Source: Rubritalea squalenifaciens DSM 18772 (lineage in GTDB: Bacteria > Verrucomicrobiota > Verrucomicrobiia > Verrucomicrobiales > Akkermansiaceae). Taken from it: 64,000 bases of DNA. The notes beneath the pieces are model-generated. The model saw nothing but the letters and a program-made list of their open reading frames with translations, searched no databases and was not told the origin of the DNA. The translations under genes were made by a program, and so were the position numbers. This document shows positions 17,276 through 25,252 of this stretch, one piece after another (positions within the stretch are counted from its first letter, which is position 1; each line of letters opens with the position of its first letter). The stretch lies in assembly GCF_900141815.1 (NCBI RefSeq), contig NZ_FQYR01000003.1, positions 682,001 through 746,000 of the forward strand, in the 5' to 3' direction.

Positions 17276-17443
17276 ATGAATGTCTCACTGACCGATAAGC
17301 TGGTGCAATTCGTCAACCAACTGGTTGAGCAAGGACGCTATCGCTCCGCCAGTGAGGTTGTGCGCGAAGGGCTTCGGCTTCTGGAAATCCGGGAAGCGCA
17401 GCTTCAGCCGAAGCCGGAGACGAAGAAGAAACCCAAGAGCTAG
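17276..17443 (+). CDS. ParD/CopG-like antitoxin, orphan
   Basis: 55-residue protein beginning MNVSLTDKLVQFVNQLVEQG and continuing RYRSASEVVREGLRLLE, the ribbon-helix-helix pattern of ParD antitoxins. A lysine-rich tail follows. ParD normally neutralises the ParE toxin and represses its own operon. No ParE-like frame follows; 12 bases downstream there is a piece of a restriction-modification gene instead. It is part of the cargo 137 bases inside the Tn3 right end. It is short but has a convincing family pattern. Confidence 0.75.
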   Translation: MNVSLTDKLVQFVNQLVEQGRYRSASEVVREGLRLLEIREAQLQPKPETKKKPKS

Positions 17444-17455
17444 TCACTTTCCACT

Positions 17456-17665
17456 ATGATCGCCGTAGAAATCGAAGAAGCAGTGTCACTGCTGGCAGAG
17501 CAGCCTTTTGAGGCTGACGCGTTTCCCTATGCTTTTTTGGAGGCTTTTGTGGCTTGTTTTCTTCTTCCCATAAGCGTTTTTATATTTGGTGGGTTGATCT
17601 CAATTTTTTGCAGTCATGCGGTTACAGGAATGAAAACGAAAGATCTTCACGTTGCATCCGAGTAA
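17456..17665 (+). pseudogene. 5' fragment of an MmeI-like restriction-modification (DNA methyltransferase) gene
   Basis: The first ~31 codons encode IEEAVSLLAEQPFEADAFPY followed by AFLEAF, which is how MmeI-like class I DNA methyltransferase/restriction proteins start (family recognised from memory). After AFLEAF the family continues with a conserved charged stretch. Here the frame instead runs into unrelated hydrophobic codons (VACFLLPISVFIFGG) and stops at 17665. The join near 17550 marks a deletion or rearrangement. The remaining 69-codon frame is unlikely to be functional. About 128 bases without a recognisable gene follow it before the CDF gene. Confidence 0.65.
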
Positions 17666-17793
17666 ATCTGACTTTTTTTATTTTTTCTTCAAGGCGTTCC
17701 TCTGCAAATCAACAGGTGGTCAGCCAATTTTATTCGAGGAATAACTCACAAAAAGATAACTTCACTCAAGCTTTTCAATTTTAATGATGAGTT

Positions 17794-18396
17794 TCAGTCT
17801 CTCTCGCTCTGTTGCCTAGCATCCACAAGTATGCGAATTCCACCCCATAGCACAACCCCAGTAATGATTGCCCCAATGATCAGATCTGGCCACCTGGAGC
17901 CAGTGAGGTAGATGATGACGCTTGCCAGAATGACACAGGAGTTAGCGATGACGTCGTTCTTGGAAAAGATGTAGCTGGCTCGCATGTGAACCTCCCCTTC
18001 CTTTTCCTTGGAAATGAGTTTCAGGCAGTAAGCGTTCACAGCGAGCGCGATGATGGAAACGATGAACATCAGGAGCGACGAAGGCTCGCTACCAGTGATC
18101 GCCCGCCTGACGATGTCCGTGCCAATTCCCAAGGCGATGAGCAATTGGAACCCGCCGCTGAGGAAGGCTGCCTTGATCTTGACGCTTGAACAGCGCCCGA
18201 CAGCGTAAAGAGCCACGCTATAAACGAGCGCATCAGCCAGCATGTCGAGAGAGTCGGCCAAGACACCAGTCGATTCGCCGATGATGCCAACGACTAGTTC
18301 GACGACGAACATGGTAGCATTTAGAGCGAGCAGTTTGCGGAGAACTCCTTTCTGTGAGGCATCGTTGACTTCGATGTGGCAGTCGCAAGATGACAT
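17794..18396 (-). CDS. Cation diffusion facilitator family transporter, short form
   Basis: Predicted inner-membrane metal/proton antiporter for divalent cations such as Zn, Co or Cd. 200 residues with about six membrane helices. The metal-site helix 2 is ADSLDMLADALVYS and helix 5 is SKNDVIANSCVI. The N-terminus MSSCDCHIEV has a C-x-C. There is no C-terminal cytoplasmic metal-sensing domain, as in other short members. Its start is 4 bases from the czcA stop, so it is the last gene of the efflux operon. It would move metal from cytoplasm to periplasm, where the RND pump could export it. Confidence 0.9.
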   Translation of the reverse strand: MSSCDCHIEVNDASQKGVLRKLLALNATMFVVELVVGIIGESTGVLADSLDMLADALVYSVALYAVGRCSSVKIKAAFLSGGFQLLIALGIGTDIVRRAITGSEPSSLLMFIVSIIALAVNAYCLKLISKEKEGEVHMRASYIFSKNDVIANSCVILASVIIYLTGSRWPDLIIGAIITGVVLWGGIRILVDARQQSERD

Positions 18397-18400
18397 CGAT

Positions 18401-21400
18401 TTATTGGGCTGGAGTGGTTTCTATAGTTGATGAATTCTGCCGCTTACGGTTCACCATCAGGTAAAGAATTGGTAGCACAACGAGAGTGAGGGCGGTCGAA
18501 GTGATGACTCCGCCGATGACAACGGTGGCCAGAGGTTTCTGGACTTCCGAGCCTACGCCAGTCGAGATGGCCATTGGAAGGAAACCGATGGCATCGGTGA
18601 TGGCGGTGGCCAAGACGGGACGGAGACGTTGAGTCGCCGCTTGTTTTACGGCGGTGACGGCATCGGTCGCGTCCTGTAGATTGGAACGGATCGCCTCAAT
18701 CAGGATCTGGCCGTTGAGCACAGCGATTCCGAATAGCGCGATGAACCCGATGGCGGCACTGACACTGAATGGGATGTCGCGCAGCCACAAGGAGAGAACA
18801 CCACCGACAAGCGCGAAGGGAATCCCGAGATAAATCAGGGCGACATCCTTGAGGTTCCGCAGACTGAGATAGAGCAGCACAAAGACGAGGATCATGGTCA
18901 GTGGAACGACTAGGGAAAGCCGGGTGTGGGCGCGTTCCAGGTTTTCGAATTGGCCACCCCACTCGATGACATATCCTTCCGGAAGATCAATCTCTTCAGC
19001 GATCTTGCGTTTGGCTTCTTCGACAAAAGAAACCACGTCTCTGCCATCGACATTGCTCTGGACTCGGATCAGGCGGCGACCCCATTCGCGGTTAATTGTA
19101 GCTGCACCGGGTGCTTCGACGATGTCAGCGACCTCGGAGAGAGGAACCCGAATTCCATTGGCAGTCGGAATGACAAGGTTCCGAACGGCTTCGATGTTGG
19201 TGCGATATTTTTCAGGCAGGACAATGCCGAGTGGAAACTGGCGCTGCCCTTCATAGATTTCGCCGACACGGAGCACACCGATTGCCTCGATGTATGGTAA
19301 AATTTCGGATGCTGAAATTCCAAGGCGAGCCATTTTTTCAGGGCGCAGCTCGATCCGCAGGCCGGGCTGGCCGCTGATCTGGTCGGTGGAAACGTCGGCT
19401 TGTCCGTCGATGTCAACGAGCACTTTCTGGATTTCATCGCTGAGGCGGGTAAGCGTTTCGAAGCTATCGCCGTAAATTAGAATACCGACATCTGAGCGCA
19501 CGCCGGATTCCATTTCATTTAGTCGCATCTCGATGGGTTGTGTAAAAAGGATGTTCACGCCGGGCAGGGTTGAGACGGTTTCCTGCATCTTGGCAACGAG
19601 TTCGTCCTGGGTTTTGGCGCGAGTCCATTGATCGCGGGGCTTCAGAGAAAGGAAGATGTCGGTGAGTTCGGTGCCCATCGGATCAGTGGCAATCTCGGCG
19701 GTGCCGATACGGCTCCAAACGTGGCGAACTTCATCAGGGAATTTCTCCTTGAGTAGCTTTTCGATCTGAGTGTTGTAGTCAGTGGATGTATCGATGGAGG
19801 TTCCGGCCAAGCGGATGGTGTTCGCTACGACCGCACCTTCACTGAGGCGCGGGATAAACTCACCGCCAAGTCGGGTGGAGACGAAGCCAGTGACGACGAG
19901 CAGCGCGAGGACAACGGAGAGGACGATCCAGCGAACTTTCAGAACTATACCAAGGATAGCCGAGTAGCCACTAGTGAGCTTGCGTGAGAACCAGCCTTCC
20001 TTGTTCTTGAATTTACGGGGTAAAAACAGGTGTCCAAGGACGGGGGAAATGACGATGGCAATAATCAGTGCGCCAAGTAGGGCGAGGATGAAGGTCGTGG
20101 CCATGGGGCGGAACATTTTTCCTTCGGTGCCTTCCAGGGTGAGAATGGGCAGGAAAACCACGGCAATAATTCCCATACCAAAGAGAATTGGGCGGGCGAC
20201 TGAGCGGCTTGACTCGAAGATGCAATTGAAGCGTTCCAAGACTGTGAGTTTTCGCCCGGCTTGGCGGGTGCGATCAGCGAGGCCGCGCAAGTTGGCTTCC
20301 GTCATGACCACAGATCCATCGACGATCAGGCCAAAGTCGATAGCTCCTAGGCTGAGAAGGCTAGCGGTGATGGCGAAATAGTTCATTCCAAGCACAGCGA
20401 AGAGCATGGCGAGCGGGATACAGATGGCGACCAGGAGACCGGCGCGGACATTCCCAAGCAGGATTAAAAGTGTTAGAGTGACCAGTAACGCACCACCGAC
20501 GAGGTTGTGGGTCACGGTATCGAGTACCGAATCAGTCAGCTCGGTGCGGTCGTAAACAATTTGGACTTCCACACCATCGGGGAGAGACGGGCGGATTTCT
20601 TCCAAGCGAACTTTGAGTGCTTGGGTCACTTCTTGGGCGTTCTCACCCATCAGCATGAAGGCAAGGCCGAGGACGACTTCGCCCTGACCGTCAGCAGTAA
20701 CCGCGCCACGACGTAGCTCACTGCCGATCTGCACTTCCGCTATATCTGAAACACGAACCGGAGTCCCTTCGCTAGAAGCGACCTCGATTCTTTCGATTTG
20801 TTTAATGGAGCTGACTCGCCCTACACCATGAACCAGTAAATCTTGGCCGCTGACAGTAACCCGGCCTCCGCCCACGTTGCGGTTGTTTTTTTCCAAAGCC
20901 TCTACGATATCGGAGAGAGATAAATCAAATTTTACCAGTAGCTCTGGATCGACTACAACGTGATATTGTTTTTCGAGGCCTCCCCATGAGTTTACTTCAG
21001 CAACGCCAGGGACTTTGCGAAGTTCGGGCTTGATGATCCAATCATGGATGGTTCGGAGTTGTTCAAGACTGCGACTGCCGTCGCTACTACGGATCACGTA
21101 ATGGAAGATTTCACCGAGTCCGGTCGAGATCGGTCCCATCTGCGGTGTGCCGACTCCATCGGGCAGCTCGACTGTGAGGAGTCTTTCGGAAATATACTGG
21201 CGAGCGGTGGTGATTTCCGTATCGTCATCAAAGGTGGCGACAACCTGAGAGAGACCGAATTTGGAGACTGAGCGCACACTGACGAGTCCGGGAAGGCCGG
21301 ATATTTCCAGTTCAACGGGCAGAGTGATCTGTTGCTCAATCTCTTCGCCATTGAGTGACGGAGCAACGGTATTGATCTGAACTTGGATTGGAGTGGTATC

Positions 21401-21520
21401 CGGAAAGGCATCAACAGGAACACGCGATCCCGCCCAGATCCCGGCAACTGCGATCAAGGCGGTAAAAAGGAAGACTAACAGGCGGTTGGCCAGACAGAAG
21501 CGAATGAGATGTGTGAACAT
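18401..21520 (-). CDS. czcA: Heavy-metal efflux RND pump, CzcA family
   Basis: Inner-membrane proton-driven pump of a tripartite metal exporter. 1,039 residues, normal length. N-terminal helix and porter-domain start (SRVPVDAFPDTTPIQVQI) are typical of CzcA/CusA. The proton-relay signature DFGLIVDGSVVMTE lies near residues 395-408 and is of the CzcA type. GGEFIPRLSEGAV, the second half with GQFENLERA, and the final membrane helices are intact. The substrate is probably Zn/Co/Cd, but monovalent metals cannot be excluded from sequence alone. It follows czcB after a 122-base gap containing a partial duplication of the czcB end. Confidence 0.94.
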   Translation of the reverse strand: MFTHLIRFCLANRLLVFLFTALIAVAGIWAGSRVPVDAFPDTTPIQVQINTVAPSLNGEEIEQQITLPVELEISGLPGLVSVRSVSKFGLSQVVATFDDDTEITTARQYISERLLTVELPDGVGTPQMGPISTGLGEIFHYVIRSSDGSRSLEQLRTIHDWIIKPELRKVPGVAEVNSWGGLEKQYHVVVDPELLVKFDLSLSDIVEALEKNNRNVGGGRVTVSGQDLLVHGVGRVSSIKQIERIEVASSEGTPVRVSDIAEVQIGSELRRGAVTADGQGEVVLGLAFMLMGENAQEVTQALKVRLEEIRPSLPDGVEVQIVYDRTELTDSVLDTVTHNLVGGALLVTLTLLILLGNVRAGLLVAICIPLAMLFAVLGMNYFAITASLLSLGAIDFGLIVDGSVVMTEANLRGLADRTRQAGRKLTVLERFNCIFESSRSVARPILFGMGIIAVVFLPILTLEGTEGKMFRPMATTFILALLGALIIAIVISPVLGHLFLPRKFKNKEGWFSRKLTSGYSAILGIVLKVRWIVLSVVLALLVVTGFVSTRLGGEFIPRLSEGAVVANTIRLAGTSIDTSTDYNTQIEKLLKEKFPDEVRHVWSRIGTAEIATDPMGTELTDIFLSLKPRDQWTRAKTQDELVAKMQETVSTLPGVNILFTQPIEMRLNEMESGVRSDVGILIYGDSFETLTRLSDEIQKVLVDIDGQADVSTDQISGQPGLRIELRPEKMARLGISASEILPYIEAIGVLRVGEIYEGQRQFPLGIVLPEKYRTNIEAVRNLVIPTANGIRVPLSEVADIVEAPGAATINREWGRRLIRVQSNVDGRDVVSFVEEAKRKIAEEIDLPEGYVIEWGGQFENLERAHTRLSLVVPLTMILVFVLLYLSLRNLKDVALIYLGIPFALVGGVLSLWLRDIPFSVSAAIGFIALFGIAVLNGQILIEAIRSNLQDATDAVTAVKQAATQRLRPVLATAITDAIGFLPMAISTGVGSEVQKPLATVVIGGVITSTALTLVVLPILYLMVNRKRQNSSTIETTPAQ

Positions 21521-21564
21521 GGGTGCGGAATAGATTGAAAAATAGAAAGAGCGGGGTGCGGTTG

Positions 21565-21600
21565 GTGTGGCGGCTATAAATCATCGACGCAGCCAGCACC
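21565..21600 (+). repeat. 36-bp direct repeat, copy 1 (after czcB)
   Basis: Matches 21631-21666 with one mismatch, 66 bases apart. Copy 2 contains the end of czcB (codons for GAGCVDD and stop); copy 1 lies in the czcB-czcA gap. It looks like a local tandem duplication of the czcB 3' end. Confidence 0.85.
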
Positions 21601-21630
21601 AAGAGTGGGTTGCGCTGACTCAAACGTTGC

Positions 21631-21666
21631 GTGTGGCGGCTATCAATCATCGACGCAGCCAGCACC
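21631..21666 (+). repeat. 36-bp direct repeat, copy 2 (czcB 3' end)
   Basis: Second member of the pair with 21565-21600. It spans the czcB stop at 21643-21645 and its last codons. Confidence 0.85.
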
Positions 21667-23208
21667 GAGAAGTGACTTGAGAAACTCCGAGCGCAGGATG
21701 TAGCTACCTTGGCTGACGATTTTATCGCCGGGCGTAAGTCCGCTGCGGATCGCGGTTAGTTCTCCGGAAGCCGCGCCATGTGTGATTTCAACGCGGGTTG
21801 CTGCGTAGAGTGCGGGTTCCTTGCGGACGAAGACGAAAGGAACTCCATCAATGGTCTGGATCGCGCCTGTGGGAACTGCGAGTGTAGGGCTGGCCTTGCC
21901 AAGGTGGATGCGAGCGTCCCCATATAGGCCTTTCCGTAAAGCGGCTGGAGGTGCGATCACCAAAGCGCGTGCCTGTATGCGGCGGGATTTCTCATCTACC
22001 GCACTCGCGATCCATACAAGTTCGCCGGTGATGACTGTATCCGGTATGTCGGTGAAAGTCGCGCTTACTTCCATTCCAGGTGTTAGGCCTGCAGCATCGC
22101 GGGCGGGAATAGAGAGTTCAAGCCACATGGTCGAGAGATCGGCCAGAACGAAGATCGCTTCGCCGGGTTCGATCCGCTCTCCTACGGAGACATCGCGGTC
22201 AACGATGGTTCCCGCAAAGGGAGCTTTTAGAGTGAGTAAAGAAGTCGGACGACCGTCGGAGGCGAGCAGATTGATTTCGTTCTCGCTCAATCCGAGATTG
22301 AGCAATCGCTGGCGTGCTGTGGACAAATCCACATCGGCGACTTCTGCAGCTGCTTCGGCGGCTTCGAGATCGGCGGCGGCGGAGATCTGTTTATCCGCTA
22401 ACTTGCGCTCGCGAATTACCTGAAGACCAGCGAGCTTCTTTGCGGCATTCGCAGAGAGAAAACGGCTTTTCATTTCCGCGAAGTCCGGTGAATTCACCGT
22501 GCCGAGAATTTCACCAGCGGCAACTTTTTGACCGGGAACCACTGCGATTTTCTGGACGATGCCCTCGACCAGAGGAGTGATTTTCGCGACCTTGTTTTGA
22601 TTGTAATCGACCGTTGCGTAAGCTTCGACAGCAGGCTGGCCGGTGGTAGTTTCCGGATTGGAAACTTTGACTCCTACCTTTTCCATCGACTCGGCAGATG
22701 CGACGCGGATCTTGAGGCTTTCACCCGCCTTGAGGCTGGCTGCGAGCTGAGGTTGGCAGATGGCGCATTCCTTTTCCAGGACACCATGCTCGTTGCACAT
22801 CAGGGCATTGGCGGGTGCTGACGGTGCGGCAACTCCGGCTTTGTCGCCCTTCAGTTCAGGATGGCAAAGATAGCATTCATCTTCATAGACACCGTGCTCG
22901 GTGCAATACAACCGCTTTGGGTCTTTGATTTCCGGGTGACAAAGGAAACAACGATCTTCGTATCGGTCATGTTCCTTGCACCAGAGGCGCTTGGCATCGC
23001 GTTTTGAAGCATCGCAAATGAAGCAGCCTTCGCCCGTGGGGCAGGCCGCTACGGCGTGGACTTCGATTTCTCCATCGGAGGATTTCTCACTGGCTTCAGT
23101 CGATTCGGATTTCGTGTTGGTTTCATTTTTCTCGGCATTACATGCGGCGAAAAAAAAGGTGAGGATGCCAAGGCCGATGGCCTGGCTTAGTTTTGGTATT
23201 AGTTTCAT
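21643..23208 (-). CDS. czcB: RND efflux periplasmic adaptor, CzcB family, with Cys/His metal-binding repeats
   Basis: Adaptor linking CzcA to the outer-membrane channel. 521 residues. The lipoprotein signal ends FFFAAC with Cys23. Residues 56-155 hold an unusual repeat region: CFIC at 62-65, then three units C-x2-H-x6-C-x2-C at Cys77/His80/Cys87/Cys90, Cys102/His105/Cys112/Cys115 and Cys138/His141/Cys148/Cys151, in a frame like YCTEHGVYEDECYLCHPEL. This resembles tandem zinc ribbons. The usual adaptor core follows (barrel-sandwich, coiled coil rich in Ala/Glu, GERIEPGEAIFVLADLSTMWLE block). The start is 4 bases past the czcC stop. The repeats may capture or sense metal. Confidence 0.92.
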   Translation of the reverse strand: MKLIPKLSQAIGLGILTFFFAACNAEKNETNTKSESTEASEKSSDGEIEVHAVAACPTGEGCFICDASKRDAKRLWCKEHDRYEDRCFLCHPEIKDPKRLYCTEHGVYEDECYLCHPELKGDKAGVAAPSAPANALMCNEHGVLEKECAICQPQLAASLKAGESLKIRVASAESMEKVGVKVSNPETTTGQPAVEAYATVDYNQNKVAKITPLVEGIVQKIAVVPGQKVAAGEILGTVNSPDFAEMKSRFLSANAAKKLAGLQVIRERKLADKQISAAADLEAAEAAAEVADVDLSTARQRLLNLGLSENEINLLASDGRPTSLLTLKAPFAGTIVDRDVSVGERIEPGEAIFVLADLSTMWLELSIPARDAAGLTPGMEVSATFTDIPDTVITGELVWIASAVDEKSRRIQARALVIAPPAALRKGLYGDARIHLGKASPTLAVPTGAIQTIDGVPFVFVRKEPALYAATRVEITHGAASGELTAIRSGLTPGDKIVSQGSYILRSEFLKSLLGAGCVDD

Positions 23209-23212
23209 AGTT

Positions 23213-24514
23213 TCAGTTGTTAGTCATTGTTTTTAGGGAATTGTGGGCGCGGAGAAGATCAGCCTGGGCGCGGGTCTGACCGCGCTCGACCTTGAAAAGG
23301 GTTTTGCGGGCATCAAGCACTTCGAGCAAAGAAGCTTTGCCTGAGTTGTAGGCTTCGCGGGTGTCAGTCAGTCCTTGGCGGGCTGCATTGATGGTTCGCG
23401 TGTCGAATTCGCTGGCACGGCTGCGGGCGGCACGGAGATCTGAGGAGAGTTTGGTAATGCGGGAGCGAAGTTCGCTTTCGGTGGCGCGGCCATTGGCTTG
23501 GGCGCTGTCGAGGCGTTCTTTGGCGGCCTGAATATTCCCCTGATTACGGTCGAAAATAGGGAGTGGAATACGGATGCCGACCACCGCAGCCGTCTCATTG
23601 GCATCACGCATCTCGCGGACTCCGCCGCCTACCTCAATATCGGAATAACGCTTCGCTTTTTCGAGGTCGTAGGTGGCTTGCGCACGGGCGAAACGAAGCG
23701 CAGCGGCACGCATCGCTGGATGGCGCGAGATCGCGGATTCGGGATTTGATGGGACAGCACCTCGCGGAGCATCAAGCGATCCGGCGGCGGTGACATTGGG
23801 TGATCCACCTCCCCATATCTGGCTCAGTTCTGCTGAGGCATTGCTCTCCGCAGAGCGAGCCTCGGCAAGATTTTCCTTGGCTTCGGAGATGGCTAGCCTC
23901 GCCTTACCGACATCGATCCGATTGCTTTTTCCTACCTCAAGCAAAGTATTCAGCGTGCTCAAGTTTTCCTCTGCACGGCCAAGATTTTGTTCGCTTAGTT
24001 CGCGAAGCTTCCGCGCTTCCAGAAGGGTGGTGAAAGCCCTGTCAGCGGCGATTCGGATATTACGTTCTTCGCTGGCAATCTCGGCTTTAAGTGCTGCAGC
24101 TTTGAGTGCTGCGACCATCGTTCGCTTCGACCGTTTGCCCCCGAGTTCCAGTTTTTGAGATAGCGCTGCGGTGATTTCAGCTCCATTGAAACCGCTGCTC
24201 TCACCACTTCCGGCGAAGTTCTCCACGTCCAGTCCTATTTCGGGGTTTGGTGGAAGCCCGGCCTGGATTGTCTCCGCTTCAAGAGCCCTGAGTTCCGCGC
24301 GTAGAGACTGTAATCTGGGGCTATAGATCAACGCATGTTGAATAGCACGATTGCGGGAGACGACTCCCTTCAAAAGAGGCGCTGATTTTAATCCGGTGTT
24401 GTGGCTGGAAGTAAATCGATTGGCTGATTCCCTGCTTGATCGAGACTGAGGGTCAGAGGCGCAGGAAATGAATAGGAATGGGAAAATTAAAAAAATTGAG
24501 AGCCTTAAATGCAT
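23213..24514 (-). CDS. czcC: Outer-membrane efflux channel, TolC/CzcC family
   Basis: 433-residue outer-membrane channel of the metal exporter. A lipoprotein signal ends LFISC near residue 18. Two OEP repeats with long alpha-helical Ala/Glu/Arg-rich hairpins follow (LRAELRALEAETIQAGLPPNP opens the first in the family manner; AYNSGKASLLEVLDARKTLF closes the second). Normal length. First of the three core czc genes on the minus strand. A hairpin terminator lies just upstream, between this gene and the Cys-rich gene. Confidence 0.93.
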   Translation of the reverse strand: MHLRLSIFLIFPFLFISCASDPQSRSSRESANRFTSSHNTGLKSAPLLKGVVSRNRAIQHALIYSPRLQSLRAELRALEAETIQAGLPPNPEIGLDVENFAGSGESSGFNGAEITAALSQKLELGGKRSKRTMVAALKAAALKAEIASEERNIRIAADRAFTTLLEARKLRELSEQNLGRAEENLSTLNTLLEVGKSNRIDVGKARLAISEAKENLAEARSAESNASAELSQIWGGGSPNVTAAGSLDAPRGAVPSNPESAISRHPAMRAAALRFARAQATYDLEKAKRYSDIEVGGGVREMRDANETAAVVGIRIPLPIFDRNQGNIQAAKERLDSAQANGRATESELRSRITKLSSDLRAARSRASEFDTRTINAARQGLTDTREAYNSGKASLLEVLDARKTLFKVERGQTRAQADLLRAHNSLKTMTNN

Positions 24515-24618
24515 AAGAATGTGGGTTAGAAGTCACTTGGTTTGAGTGGGTGCCTGATCCAACAGAGGAATCGGCCACAGCTGGGAAACCGCGAGAAACA
24601 ATTGCGGCTTTAGGGCAT

Positions 24619-24649
24619 AAAAAAGCGTGCGCTAAAAATGAGCGCTCGC
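24619..24649 (-). terminator. Intra-operon hairpin terminator or attenuator
   Basis: Read on the minus strand: GCGAGCGC, a 9-base loop, GCGCACGC (one A-A mismatch in the stem), then TTTTTT. It lies 16 bases after the stop of the Cys-rich gene and 105 bases before czcC. It would reduce read-through into czcCBA, or act as an attenuator. Confidence 0.65.
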
Positions 24650-24664
24650 TGTCAAACCAGTGAA

Positions 24665-25126
24665 TCAAACGAGAAACACTGAATACCTCACACGAAGAGA
24701 TACAGAGGGAATGAGTCCCACAAACGGGGGGCTTCCACGTATTCCGTGGATGGATCTTGTAAGGGAAAACGCGGTGGCGATTTCTCCTAACGACCTTGGA
24801 GATGCCATGGGGTCAGCCCCGTTTCGGCTATGGCTTTGGATGGAATCTACAGCAACAAAATTGTCTAGCTCCATGTAGAGATCTAGCGAACAATCTTGGC
24901 CTCGATTAGGAGAAACATCAATCTCAGAGGTGTCTTGCGAAGAACAGTCACAAGATTCTTCACTGCTAAAACGTGAGCAGGCTCCCTCTGGAATGACATC
25001 AAGGCACTCGCATTTTCCCACGAAAAAGTTCTGTATACAAAGACAATAGCCAAGGCCAGGCTGAGAAGTGGAAATTCCCACTAACATCAACCAAAGCATA
25101 ACTAGTGCTGTAAGTTTACGAGGCAT
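24665..25126 (-). CDS. Small exported cysteine-rich protein at the head of the czc operon
   Basis: 153 residues from the ATG at 25126 (the frame opens at 25216, but that start lies across the arsR operator). Residues 1-26 are a signal peptide. Eight cysteines follow, six of them as C-x-C pairs (28/30, 39/41, 59/61) plus Cys50 and Cys79, and then a cysteine-free C-terminal half. No family recognised. Position and composition recall small periplasmic proteins such as CzcI or CopL that head metal-efflux operons, and metal binding is inferred. Divergent from arsR. Confidence 0.7.
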   Translation of the reverse strand: MPRKLTALVMLWLMLVGISTSQPGLGYCLCIQNFFVGKCECLDVIPEGACSRFSSEESCDCSSQDTSEIDVSPNRGQDCSLDLYMELDNFVAVDSIQSHSRNGADPMASPRSLGEIATAFSLTRSIHGIRGSPPFVGLIPSVSLRVRYSVFLV

Positions 25127-25203
25127 TGTATAATTTGAGGTCAAATAGTTGAGCGGGCAAACGGCTTCTGTTTGTGACGCGGACGCTATGTGATTTCGCA
25201 TAA

Positions 25204-25226
25204 CGTAACTCAACACTTGAATTACG
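25204..25226. promoter_or_regulatory. Predicted ArsR/SmtB operator
   Basis: Inverted repeat CGTAACTCAA (25204-25213), spacer CAC, TTGAATTACG (25217-25226), with one mismatch in ten. It lies between the divergent Cys-rich/czc operon and arsR, and overlaps the predicted arsR -35 box. Size and symmetry fit an ArsR-family dimer site. Confidence 0.7.
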
Positions 25227-25244
25227 CAAGGAACATTTTACAAT
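25217..25244 (+). promoter_or_regulatory. Predicted arsR promoter
   Basis: TTGAAT (25217-25222), 16-base spacer, TACAAT (25239-25244). Transcription would start near 25251, so translation may begin at the ATG at 25271 rather than at 25253. The -35 box is inside the operator half-site, which fits autorepression. Confidence 0.55.
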
Positions 25245-25252
25245 TTTGCATA

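Noticed and set aside
21411-21665. 84-codon minus-strand frame between czcB and czcA
   Set aside because: Created by the 36-base duplication, overlaps both genes, and repeats the same short peptide; not a plausible gene.
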